Source: Bacteroidales bacterium (GTDB taxonomy: Bacteria; Bacteroidota; Bacteroidia; Bacteroidales; JAAUTT01). Taken from it: a DNA stretch of 5,184 bases. Every line of letters begins with the position of its first letter. Within the stretch, counting starts at the first letter, position 1. The notes beneath the pieces were generated by a model. The model made no database searches. It was not told the DNA's origin and saw only the letters and a program-made list of their open reading frames with translations. Location: contig JAAUTT010000415.1 of NCBI GenBank assembly GCA_012031335.1, forward strand, positions 1-5,184. Reading direction: 5' to 3'. Shown here piece by piece: positions 1-5,184 of the stretch. Both the position numbers and the translations under genes were made by a program.

Positions 1-1192
1 ACGGCCTCGGAATGCATCAGCAACACGTCAGCATATCTTGTAAATGGTAGTTAATATTCGACTGCTGATCGCCAGTACCCGTTTCGGAGGGATCGACATA
101 TTTCCAGGTATGAACCAGTCCTTTATTTACATCGAAATCGGTGCCCCATACTTTAATAACACCTGTTTTTACATCAGTGAACTCCGTTATAATATTCGTT
201 TTTAACCGTTTATCATCCGGGTTAAGCGCAAGCATGTCGTTGTAAAAGCTTTTGGTACCTCCAAATGAGGACCATCCCGAAAACTGTTTGCATACATTCT
301 GATCGCGTATACTTGACATATTTACCCAGTTCGATCCGTTGATATTTGTGTGAAATTCGGCATCGTAAATGTACTCCTTGTTATGTTCGCCAACCTCTTT
401 AAAGTTGTTGGCATAGTCAGCAACCAGGTCGTAAGTTCCCGATTTTATTACATCTTCGCACTTTGCTGCTGCCAGGGCATAATTTTCGGTTTTATTCCAT
501 GGGTAACCGGCCATTGTCAGGTAAGTTTTTGCCAGCATTGCCTGTGCTGCACCTTTTGTTGCCCTCCCCACATCTTTTGTTGTATGGGTAACGGGAAGGT
601 TAGCTTCAGCAAACTGGAAATCCTCAATAATCTGAGCAAAAACCAAATCGGTATTCCCAGTATTGGGAAGATTGTAATCGCTCTGTACCGAAGCAGTAGT
701 TAATGGAATATTTTCGAAAATACGAACCAGGTAGAGATACGACAAAGCTCTGCAAAAACGCGCTTCGGCTTCGTACCTTTTTAATTTGGTGGCATCGCCT
801 TTTATCTGTGGTATTTTCTCAACAGCCAGATTAGCACGGAAAATTACCTCATAATAAAAACGCCAAACCAGTTCTATCCCATCTGTTGTAGGTGTCCAGG
901 TATAATTTTCGAATTGAAGTCGATAGGGAACGGTAGAAGTTTGAGCTGAAGAACTCTCGGCCGGGTATTCACCAATCATCAAGGCAGCACGGTGAAAAGA
1001 GTTATCGCCATTTTCGCCCGATACAAACCTGCTGTAAATAGCGCTTATGGCTGCATCGGCATCAGCTTCGGTATTATAAAAATTATTTGGCGACAGGAAA
1101 TCTTGCACGTCTTCCTCGAGAAATTTATCGAAGCAGGAAGTCAGACTCAAACCCAAAACCAATGTAAATAAAAGCTTATATATTGTTTTCAT
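1..1192 (-). CDS. SusD/RagB-family outer-membrane nutrient-binding lipoprotein, partial, with one apparent frameshift
   Basis: Surface lipoprotein that captures glycan or other oligomeric substrate and acts as a lid on its partner SusC-type transporter. The ATG at 1192 opens a lipoprotein signal peptide (MKTIYKLLFTLVLGLSLTSC) with the lipobox cysteine at residue 20. Family hallmarks follow: the N-terminal NNFYNTEADADAAISAIY region (about residues 36-53), EAEARFCRALSYLYLVRIF with NIPL (141-164), and the TPR-like helix GRATKGAAQAMLAKTYL (209-225). The frame closes at 17 only because of a missing base near 38-39. In the next frame the sequence continues RYADVLLMHSEA to the window edge, the diagnostic SusD motif, so the gene does not end at 17. 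About 397 residues are visible; family members are usually 500-600, so the C-terminal third lies outside. The start is 28 bases after the SusC stop, implying co-transcription. A purine-rich AGAAGG sits only 2 bases before the ATG, too close for a normal Shine-Dalgarno site. Substrate unknown. Confidence 0.95.
38..39 (-). other. Apparent 1-base deletion in the SusD gene
   Basis: On the coding strand the sequence reads TTA CAA GAT ATG and soon hits a stop at 17-19. Adding one A to the AA run gives TTA CAA AGA TAT, and translation continues as RYADVLLMHSEA, the conserved SusD motif, to the window edge. The change lies in a homopolymer, so a sequencing or assembly error is the simplest cause. Confidence 0.85.
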
Positions 1193-1220
1193 ATCCTTCT
1201 AAATTATAAGTCTTTAATAA

Positions 1221-2245
1221 TTAAAATGCTACGTTAACACCCAACAAAAAGACGCGACTTGTTGGATAAGAGTTCCAGTCAACGCCTAACTGCAAGTTAC
1301 TTTGACCACGGCTGTTAACTTCAGGATCAAATCCGGAGTAATTGGTAAGGGTAACAAGATTTTGTGCACTTACATAAACCCTCATCGATTCAATAACTTT
1401 CTTCACCGGGAAACGGTATCCAAGTACCAGATTTTTTAGCCGGACATACGAACCATCTTCAATCATCCACGAAGAAAGAATAAGGTTAGCATGCGGAGCT
1501 GTTCTGGGTGCCGGGATATCAGTATTTGTATTCTGTGGAGTCCAGTAATTTAACATTGAACTACGCTGCGATGCAAAAGGAGAAACCTGTGCATTTTCGC
1601 CCCGTCCCATATTTAAGATGTCGTTACCATAGCTACCGTTTATAAACACACTCAGGTCGAAATTCCTGTATGTGAAATTATTGGTCCAGCTAAAAATGAA
1701 ATCGGGGTTAGGATCTCCAATAATAGCCCAGTCGTTCCTGTCAATTTTGCCATCTTCATTCAGGTCTTTAAATTTAGGAGAACCTAACCTATCTGTAGTA
1801 AGTGATTTAGGATGTTTGGCAACTGTTTCGCCATTGGCATTCACAATTGTTGCATCGAGCATTTCCTGATTCTGGAAAACGCCATCGTAAATATAATATT
1901 TCCAAACACCTACAGGATAGCCTTCTTCCATCCAGCTTCCGTCGAGTTTAAGGTGACCTGAGAGATTTGCTGTTCTGCTGGGTGTAATTCCCGGTAAGCT
2001 AACAATATTGTTCCTGTTCATGGAATACATCACATTTGTATTCCAGGTGAAAGCGCCCTTATTTTCGCCAACAATCAGGTCGTAACTTACACCGGCTTCG
2101 ATACCCCAGTTTTCGAGCGATCCATGATTTTTAAATATTGAACCGAAACCCGAAGTAAGCGGAATGGTAACATTCCAGAGCAGATTTTCAGTTTGTTTCT
2201 TATAATAATCGAAAGTAAAATTCAGACGATTACTAAAGAATCCGA
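1221..2245 (-). CDS. SusC fragment 5: C-terminal part of the beta-barrel
   Basis: Last segment, corrected residues about 812-1151. The correct frame runs from about 2245; the GTG at 2033 is internal. Upstream of 2033 it encodes LNFTFDYYKKQTENLLWN and KNHGSLENWGIEAGVSYD, both standard for SusC. Further on are GYPVGVWKYYIYDGVFQNQE, the calcium-loop-like DLNEDGKID (971-979), IIGDPNPDFIFSWTNNFTYR, FINGSYGNDILN, DGSYVRLKNLVLGYRFP and VYVSAQNLVTLTNYSGFDPE. The protein ends in LGVNVAF with C-terminal phenylalanine, the barrel-assembly signal, so the natural end of the gene is at 1221. Confidence 0.9.
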
Positions 2246-4678
2246 AAATCGGTTCCGATATCGAGCGTAGAAGTAGTTTCCCACTTCAGGTCGGCATTGG
2301 GAATTTTGTTAGGGCAAAACCGACTGATTTAGCTCCGCTGAAGTTATACGAAAACTGTCCTAAACTTGCCAGAGAAGCGTAGTTCGAAAAGCCCTGGTTT
2401 CCTGTTGTACCATAACTGGCACGAATTTTCAGGTTGTTCAGCCACGATACATTTTTCATAAAAGACTCTTCCGAAACCCGCCAAGCTGCAGCAACGGAAG
2501 GAAAGAATCCCCATTTATTATTCACACCAAACTTGGAAGACCCGTCGGCCCTGCCTGTAAACGTTAATAAATAGCGACTTCCGAAACTATAATTTAAACG
2601 TCCCAGCCACGATACCTGTGTAGAGGAATTTGATCCTGAAGAAGGAATACCCACCACAAGAGAGGCAGAACCGGTACTGTTATCTTCCAGAACATCGTTT
2701 ACAAAGCCGGATACAACAGCTTGGCCGTTAGAGTATTTAAAAGACTGCAAAGTTAAACCACCCACTGCATTAATGGAGTGTTTACCAAATTGAGCCTGGT
2801 AGGTGATAAGGTTTTCGTTAAGATACGAAGCCTGACGGTTCCAGCTTTTAGCAGCTATCCCCTTTTGGCTTTGGGCAAAATAGACCGTAGATGGATAATA
2901 TATATCGCGGAAAGCCGATGAATAATCGGTTCCTCCTCTTACTTCGGCGCCAAGGCCTTTGGCAAGCATACTTAAATCGAATTTGATACTTGCATTTGCC
3001 AGCACCCTGTCGATATTCGATTTATCTTTGCCAGTAAAGCGAGAGCATATGGATTTCCTGTTGTAACCCCAAAAGGTGTTTGGTTAAGGGTTGTGTAGGT
3101 TCCGTCGTCGTTATAAATAGGCATAGTAGGAGGTACAGCCAGGGCACCGTTGATAACACCGCCACCATTGGCGCCGTCGCTCTCGGAGGTTGTCATGTTG
3201 GATAGGGTGCGCGATGCGGTTAAAGATACTCCGGCTTTTATCCAGCTCGATACTTTAGTATCTACATTAGCACGCAGCGAAGCCCTGTCGAAATCGGAAT
3301 TAAGCACGATACCATCCTGACTGAAATAATTAGCAGTAACAACATACTGAGTCGATTCGGAACCGCCACTCAATCCTATCTGATGACTTTGAGTAGGAGC
3401 ATCGCGGAAAATTTTGTCCTGCCAGTTAACAGAATTGTCCTTGTAATACGAAGGTTCTTTCCACTTAGGATTAGCACCACCGTATATTGGAGCTAATCCG
3501 GCATTTTCTGCCGCAATATTCGACATGGTTGCAAACTCTTCGCCATTCATCATGTCGAGTTTTTTAACAACCTTTTGAGTTCCTGTATATCCCTTCGTAT
3601 GTAACTTTTGTTTTACCCTGTTTTACCCCGTTTGGTCGTAATCAAAACAACACCATTCGCACCACGTGAGCCATAAATGGCAGCGGCTGATGCATCTTTC
3701 AGGATTTCAATTGATTCAATATCATTAGGATTAATAGTAGCCATAGGGTTATTTGCCAAAGAACTGTTGTTATACCCTCCGGCCATACCACCCGCAGCTA
3801 CCGGGAAACCATCGATAACATACAACGGTTCGTTGCTACTCGACAAGGAGTTCCCACCACGAACACGGATAGAAACCTGCCCACCCGGAGCACCTGAGGT
3901 ATTTGTAACCTGCACTCCGGCGGCACGACCCTGAATTCCCTGATCCAAGGAGGTCATGGGTAACTTTTTGAATTCTTCTGATTTAATGGCAGAAACCGAG
4001 CCGGTTAAATCACTCTTTTTAACAGTTCCATATCCAATTACTATTACTTCGTCCAGGTTCTGAACATCAGGAACAAGCTTTATTTCCACACTCGACTGAT
4101 TATCAACAACCAAGTGTTCAGTAACATAACCAAGGAATGAAATTACAAGCACCGAACCAGATTTGGGAATGTCCAGATTAAACTTACCATTAATATCGGT
4201 AACCGTACCCATGGTGGTACCTTCAATAATAATGTTTGCGCCAACTATTGGTTCGCCTGTAGCACCATCGGTAACTGTTCCGGTAACTTTTTGCTGTTGC
4301 AAGGCAGCATCGGGCAAAACAACTATAAAGTTCTTATCTATAACTTTATAGGCGAGTCCGTTTTTACCAAGAATACCATCCAGAATTTCGTCGAGAGAAT
4401 TGTTATTTACATTAAGAGATACCAACTGATCAAGTTGTTTGTAATCGTTGTTGATAAAAAAATCTTACTTCACTTTTACTTTCAATAAGTTTTAATACGT
4501 TACGAACGGTTTGTTCCCTGATTTCCTGCTTAAGCATAATTTGCTGTGAATAGCCTGTTGCAGATATCTGCAAACTAAACACAATACTTAAAAATAGCGA
4601 TAGTTTCATAATTAGTAGTGTCTTTGAAAAACAACCAAAGAATTGGGCGTAGTTATACCAGCAATGTTTTTTTTTCAT
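1221..4678 (-). CDS. SusC/RagA-family TonB-dependent outer-membrane transporter with STN signalling domain (interrupted by six apparent single-base indels)
   Basis: Outer-membrane beta-barrel that imports the substrate delivered by its SusD partner, powered by TonB-ExbBD. Correcting six homopolymer indels (four +1, two -1) yields 1,151 codons plus stop, a whole number of codons and a normal length for an STN-containing SusC. Domains in order: signal peptide (1 to about 45), STN domain (about 48-122), carboxypeptidase-regulatory-like domain (about 131-203, VTGTVTDGATGEPIVGANI), TonB-box-like DEVIVIGYG (209-217), plug (about 220-352, with RVRGGNSLSSSNEPLYVIDG and ILKDASAAAIYGSRGANGVV), then the 22-strand-type barrel ending in the terminal phenylalanine (LGVNVAF) typical of outer-membrane barrels. 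Start chosen at 4678 because the family often has a short basic extension before the hydrophobic core; the in-frame ATG at 4609 (MKLSLFLSIV) is an alternative. The STN domain and the adjacent FecR indicate sigma/anti-sigma signalling as well as transport. Substrate not determinable. The breaks are probably sequence errors, but a real pseudogene is possible. Confidence 0.93.
2245..2248 (-). other. Apparent 1-base insertion in SusC (TTT to TTTT)
   Basis: The coding strand reads GAT TTT CGG ATT CTT TAG. One T fewer gives GAT TTC GGA TTC TTT AGT AAT CGT, i.e. D-F-G-F-F-S-N-R, which stays open to the true gene end at 1221. This restores the frame lost at 2304-2307 only in part: the two changes have opposite sign and cancel each other. 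Confidence 0.85.
2286..3005 (-). CDS. SusC fragment 4: central part of the beta-barrel
   Basis: Fourth open segment, corrected residues about 552-791. The GTG at 3005 is an internal valine (NIDRVLANASIKF). The segment contains hallmark barrel sequences of the SusC family: SWLGRLNYSFGSRYLLTFTGRADGSSKFG, WGFFPSVAAAWRVSEESFMKN and LNNLKIRASYGTTGNQGFSNYAS, the last being one of the most conserved stretches of the family (quoted in pieces: LKIRASYGTTGNQ). The frame is lost after FALTK at residue 791; the printed ending FPMPT is out of frame. Confidence 0.87.
   Translation of the reverse strand: MLANASIKFDLSMLAKGLGAEVRGGTDYSSAFRDIYYPSTVYFAQSQKGIAAKSWNRQASYLNENLITYQAQFGKHSINAVGGLTLQSFKYSNGQAVVSGFVNDVLEDNSTGSASLVVGIPSSGSNSSTQVSWLGRLNYSFGSRYLLTFTGRADGSSKFGVNNKWGFFPSVAAAWRVSEESFMKNVSWLNNLKIRASYGTTGNQGFSNYASLASLGQFSYNFSGAKSVGFALTKFPMPT
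2304..2307 (-). other. Apparent 1-base deletion in SusC (AAAAA to AAAA)
   Basis: The coding strand has ACA AAA TTC CCA ATG and a stop three codons later. With one A added it reads ACA AAA ATT CCC AAT GCC GAC CTG AAG TGG, i.e. T-K-I-P-N-A-D-L-K-W, the conserved PNxDLKWETT motif. The following short stretch, to 2248, encodes PNADLKWETTSTLDIGTDF in a frame used nowhere else nearby. Confidence 0.85.
2972..3553 (-). CDS. SusC fragment 3: N-terminal part of the beta-barrel
   Basis: Third open segment, corrected residues about 363-550. The frame enters from about 3590; the ATG at 3553 is internal methionine 375 (KKLDMMNGEEFA). Visible family features are MNGEEFATMSNIAAEN, the Trp-Gln-Asp of VNWQDKIFRDAPTQSHQIGLSGGSE, YVVTANYFSQDGIVLNSDFDR and VSSWIKAGVSLTASR, alternating strands and turns of the first barrel hairpins, followed by PPTMPIYNDDGTYTTLNQ and GNPYALALLAK. 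The true frame is lost after that lysine; the trailing INRISTGCWQMQVSNSI is out of frame. Confidence 0.85.
   Translation of the reverse strand: MMNGEEFATMSNIAAENAGLAPIYGGANPKWKEPSYYKDNSVNWQDKIFRDAPTQSHQIGLSGGSESTQYVVTANYFSQDGIVLNSDFDRASLRANVDTKVSSWIKAGVSLTASRTLSNMTTSESDGANGGGVINGALAVPPTMPIYNDDGTYTTLNQTPFGVTTGNPYALALLAKINRISTGCWQMQVSNSI
3027..3029 (-). other. Apparent 1-base deletion in SusC (AAAA to AAA)
   Basis: The coding strand has GCA AAG ATA AAT CGA. Adding one A gives GCA AAA GAT AAA TCG AAT ATC GAC AGG, i.e. A-K-D-K-S-N-I-D-R, continuing VLANASIKFDLS. The two sides of the break overlap in different frames, as expected for a missing base. Confidence 0.8.
3591..3593 (-). other. Apparent 1-base insertion in SusC (GG to GGG)
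   Basis: The coding strand reads GAA GGG ATA TAC AGG and meets a stop a few codons later. Removing one G gives GAA GGA TAT ACA GGA ACT CAA, i.e. E-G-Y-T-G-T-Q, continuing as KVVKKLDMMNGEEF, which is open for more than 170 codons. VTYEGYxG is a common SusC sequence at this point. Confidence 0.8.
3609..3628 (-). repeat. Tandem 10-base repeat at the plug-barrel junction of SusC
   Basis: The plus strand reads TGTTTTACCC twice in direct succession (3609-3618 and 3619-3628). In the corrected gene the unit is 9 bases (GGTAAAACA on the coding strand) and encodes Gly-Lys-Thr twice, within the common SusC junction sequence RGKxGKTKVxYEG. The extra base that breaks the frame lies in the CCC of the first plus-strand copy. 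Confidence 0.75.
3613..4425 (-). CDS. SusC fragment 2: rest of STN, carboxypeptidase-regulatory-like domain, TonB box and plug
   Basis: Second open segment of the SusC gene, best open frame of 270 codons; the real reading frame enters from about 4456, so the TTG at 4425 is an internal leucine and not a start. It holds the end of the STN domain (VSLNVNNNSLDEILDGIL), the carboxypeptidase-regulatory-like fold (KVTGTVTDGATGEPIVGAN to about VEIKLVPD), the TonB-box-like DEVIVIGYGTVKKSDLTGSV, and the plug with LDQGIQGRAAGVQVTNTSGAPGG, SIRVRGGNS, PLYVIDGFP, IESIEILKDASAAAIYGSRG and GVVLITTKRG. Those plug motifs are the strongest family identifiers in the window. The frame stops at 3613 because of an extra base; the protein should continue GKTKVTYEGYTGTQKVVKKLD. 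Confidence 0.88.
   Translation of the reverse strand: MVSLNVNNNSLDEILDGILGKNGLAYKVIDKNFIVVLPDAALQQQKVTGTVTDGATGEPIVGANIIIEGTTMGTVTDINGKFNLDIPKSGSVLVISFLGYVTEHLVVDNQSSVEIKLVPDVQNLDEVIVIGYGTVKKSDLTGSVSAIKSEEFKKLPMTSLDQGIQGRAAGVQVTNTSGAPGGQVSIRVRGGNSLSSSNEPLYVIDGFPVAAGGMAGGYNNSSLANNPMATINPNDIESIEILKDASAAAIYGSRGANGVVLITTKRGKTG
3616..3618 (-). other. Apparent 1-base insertion in SusC (GG to GGG)
   Basis: The coding strand reads ACA GGG TAA, a stop. With one G fewer it reads ACA GGT AAA ACA AAA GTT ACA TAC GAA, i.e. T-G-K-T-K-V-T-Y-E, the usual SusC sequence after the plug. The frame between here and the next break at 3591-3593 is only eight or nine codons long. Confidence 0.8.
4430..4678 (-). CDS. 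SusC fragment 1: signal peptide and first half of STN domain
   Basis: First open segment of the SusC gene, 82 codons as written. Residues 1-23 form a basic, aromatic-rich extension; residues 24-45 (MKLSLFLSIVFSLQISATGY) are a hydrophobic export signal. The STN domain begins with IMLKQEIREQTVRNVLKLIE and runs to VRFF at residue 74. Past that point this frame gives QQRLQTT and a stop, which does not match the family, while the next frame gives INNDYKQLDQLVSLNV, which does. The last eight or so codons of this open frame are therefore not genuine protein. The ATG is followed directly by a run of nine A, itself a possible site of length error. Confidence 0.8.
   Translation of the reverse strand: MKKKHCWYNYAQFFGCFSKTLLIMKLSLFLSIVFSLQISATGYSQQIMLKQEIREQTVRNVLKLIESKSEVRFFYQQRLQTT
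4456..4462 (-). other. Apparent 1-base insertion in SusC (seven-base homopolymer)
   Basis: The coding strand has AGA followed by seven T and then ATCAACAACGATTAC. Six T would give R-F-F-I-N-N-D-Y-K-Q-L-D, the expected STN sequence, in one frame with what follows. It is the longest of the runs implicated in the window's breaks. Confidence 0.8.
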
Positions 4679-4827
4679 AAATTTATAGCGTTAAATTCTA
4701 AACTAGGATTTTAACAATCAGCATGAGGAGGAATAGGTTCCAGCTATTTCTCCTTTTTCTTTTTTAGGTGTGAGATTAGTCAGGATGTATTCATATAGTA
4801 GTAATTAGTTAGTAGTTAATATTTTAT
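4679..4827 (-). promoter_or_regulatory. Intergenic leader between fecR and susC
   Basis: This 149-base AT-rich gap separates the anti-sigma gene from susC and should hold the signals that set susC-susD expression. On the coding strand I see no convincing standard Bacteroidota promoter; a weak -7-like TAGTTTAG lies at 4698-4705 without a matching -33 element. A GGAAC, resembling the -35 element of many ECF-sigma promoters, lies at 4737-4741, inside the loop of the hairpin described separately. The last bases before the ATG are A/T-rich with no Shine-Dalgarno site, as usual in this phylum. A perfect 10-base palindrome, ATAAATTTAT (4677-4686), overlaps the start codon. Confidence 0.4.
4726..4765 (+). 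terminator. Rho-independent terminator-like hairpin facing right (antisense to the genes)
   Basis: On the plus strand GGAGGAATAG (4727-4736) pairs with CTATTTCTCC (4744-4753), ten pairs with one G-T wobble, extended by an A-T pair, around a 7-base loop (GTTCCAG). It is followed at once by TTTTTCTTTTTT (4754-4765). That is the full form of an intrinsic terminator. On the minus strand the same arms carry an A-C mismatch and are not followed by a T run, so it would not end the fecR message. No plus-strand protein gene precedes it; the transcript it would end is antisense to the susC leader and 5' end. It could also simply be a leader hairpin. Confidence 0.6.
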
Positions 4828-5184
4828 TTAATTAGTAAATTGTCGGAATTTATTCTTTCGTTGATCTTCAATACTTATTTTAATAACATTTTTATTAAAG
4901 GAACAAGTAATAGGTGCTGATAATTCCACAGCCCTCATAATCTGCTCAATACTTTCATTCTGAATTTTTCCGGTAAATTTGAAGTTTTTTATTTCTTCAG
5001 CATGAAATTCAATTTCAACATTATAGCGTCTTTCCAGGAGGACGGCAAACTTATCCAATGGTTCAGCTTCAACAACCCATGTAGGCTCCTTCCATGAAGT
5101 AATGAGTTCAGTAGCTATCTCTTTATCAACCATTATTTGCTTAGCAACAGGTTTTGGATCTATTACAGAATCCCTAATCATCGG
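4828..5184 (-). CDS. FecR-family anti-sigma factor, C-terminal part
   Basis: Inner-membrane anti-sigma factor whose periplasmic C-terminal domain receives the signal from a TonB-dependent receptor and, in the FecIRA model, releases or activates an ECF sigma factor. The frame is open from the stop at 4828 to the window edge, so the start, the cytoplasmic sigma-binding part and the membrane segment are missing; the ATG at 5181 is an internal methionine. About 118 residues are visible. They match the C-terminal FecR domain (DUF4974 type): SWKEPTWVVEAEPLDKFAVLLERRYNVEIEF, then FKFTGKIQNESIEQIMRAVELSAPITCSF and a final IKIS strand (given here in parts: LERRYNVEIEF, FTGKIQNESIEQIM). It precedes susC by 149 bases on the same strand, and that SusC carries an STN domain, the usual partner of FecR. 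Family assignment is firm; the regulated sigma factor is not in view. Confidence 0.9.
   Translation of the reverse strand, partial: PMIRDSVIDPKPVAKQIMVDKEIATELITSWKEPTWVVEAEPLDKFAVLLERRYNVEIEFHAEEIKNFKFTGKIQNESIEQIMRAVELSAPITCSFNKNVIKISIEDQRKNKFRQFTN

Noticed and set aside
350..703. 117-codon open frame on the plus strand
   Set aside because: It lies wholly opposite the SusD gene, is unusually rich in cysteine and phenylalanine, and shows no domain; it is a shadow of the real coding strand.
1193..1220. Terminator or promoter between susC and susD
   Set aside because: The 28-base gap contains no hairpin with a T run and no promoter-like pair of elements; it looks like an ordinary spacer within one operon.
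1672..1869. 65-codon open frame on the plus strand
   Set aside because: Opposite the well-supported SusC barrel; no independent evidence of coding.
3677..4488. Three plus-strand open frames (3677-3934, 4163-4351, 4291-4488)
   Set aside because: All are opposite the SusC plug and STN coding sequence, low in complexity and without recognisable domains.
1221..4678. Several separate small genes in place of SusC
   Set aside because: Each segment holds consecutive parts of one SusC protein and the junctions are joined by single-base corrections, with internal valine or leucine codons posing as starts.
4725..4736. GAGGAGG on the plus strand as a ribosome binding site for a small plus-strand gene
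   Set aside because: No convincing open frame follows, Bacteroidota rarely rely on Shine-Dalgarno sites, and the bases are explained as the 5' arm of the hairpin.
4790..4826. Repeated TTAGT/AGTAG words downstream of the fecR stop
   Set aside because: Short, imperfect and AT-rich; no regular unit or spacing that would support a repeat or an operator.

Overview
The window carries part of a SusC/SusD-type nutrient-uptake locus from a member of the Bacteroidota (Bacteroidetes). Evidence for the phylum is the paired SusC-like TonB-dependent receptor and SusD-like lipoprotein, a FecR-type anti-sigma factor just upstream, AT-rich leaders without a canonical Shine-Dalgarno site, and a SusC with an N-terminal STN domain plus a carboxypeptidase-regulatory-like domain. 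Genus and transported substrate cannot be told from this sequence.

All genes lie on the minus strand and read right to left. At the right edge (4828 to the window end) is the C-terminal part of a FecR-family anti-sigma factor. A 149-base intergenic region (4679-4827) follows, holding a strong terminator-like hairpin that faces the opposite way, on the plus strand. The SusC-like receptor spans 4678 to 1221. The SusD-like lipoprotein starts at 1192, 28 bases after the SusC stop, and runs off the left edge. No other stretch lacks a gene.

The SusC gene is not one open frame as written. Six single-base length changes in short homopolymer runs (four extra bases, two missing) split it. Undoing them restores one continuous 1,151-residue protein in which every family motif is present and no residue is lost. 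A seventh change (one missing base) breaks the SusD gene at about position 38, just before its conserved RYADVLL motif. Real pseudogenes seldom decay only through homopolymer indels, so uncorrected sequencing error is the best explanation, though true disruption cannot be excluded without reads.

Functionally, the SusC STN domain would sense substrate at the outer membrane and signal to FecR in the periplasm. FecR would in turn control an ECF sigma factor, presumably encoded beyond the right edge, that transcribes susC and susD. The plus-strand terminator between fecR and susC would end an RNA antisense to the start of susC. This matches the arrangement of the cis-antisense repressor RNAs described for Bacteroides polysaccharide utilization loci (DonS type) and is the most interesting hint of extra regulation here.
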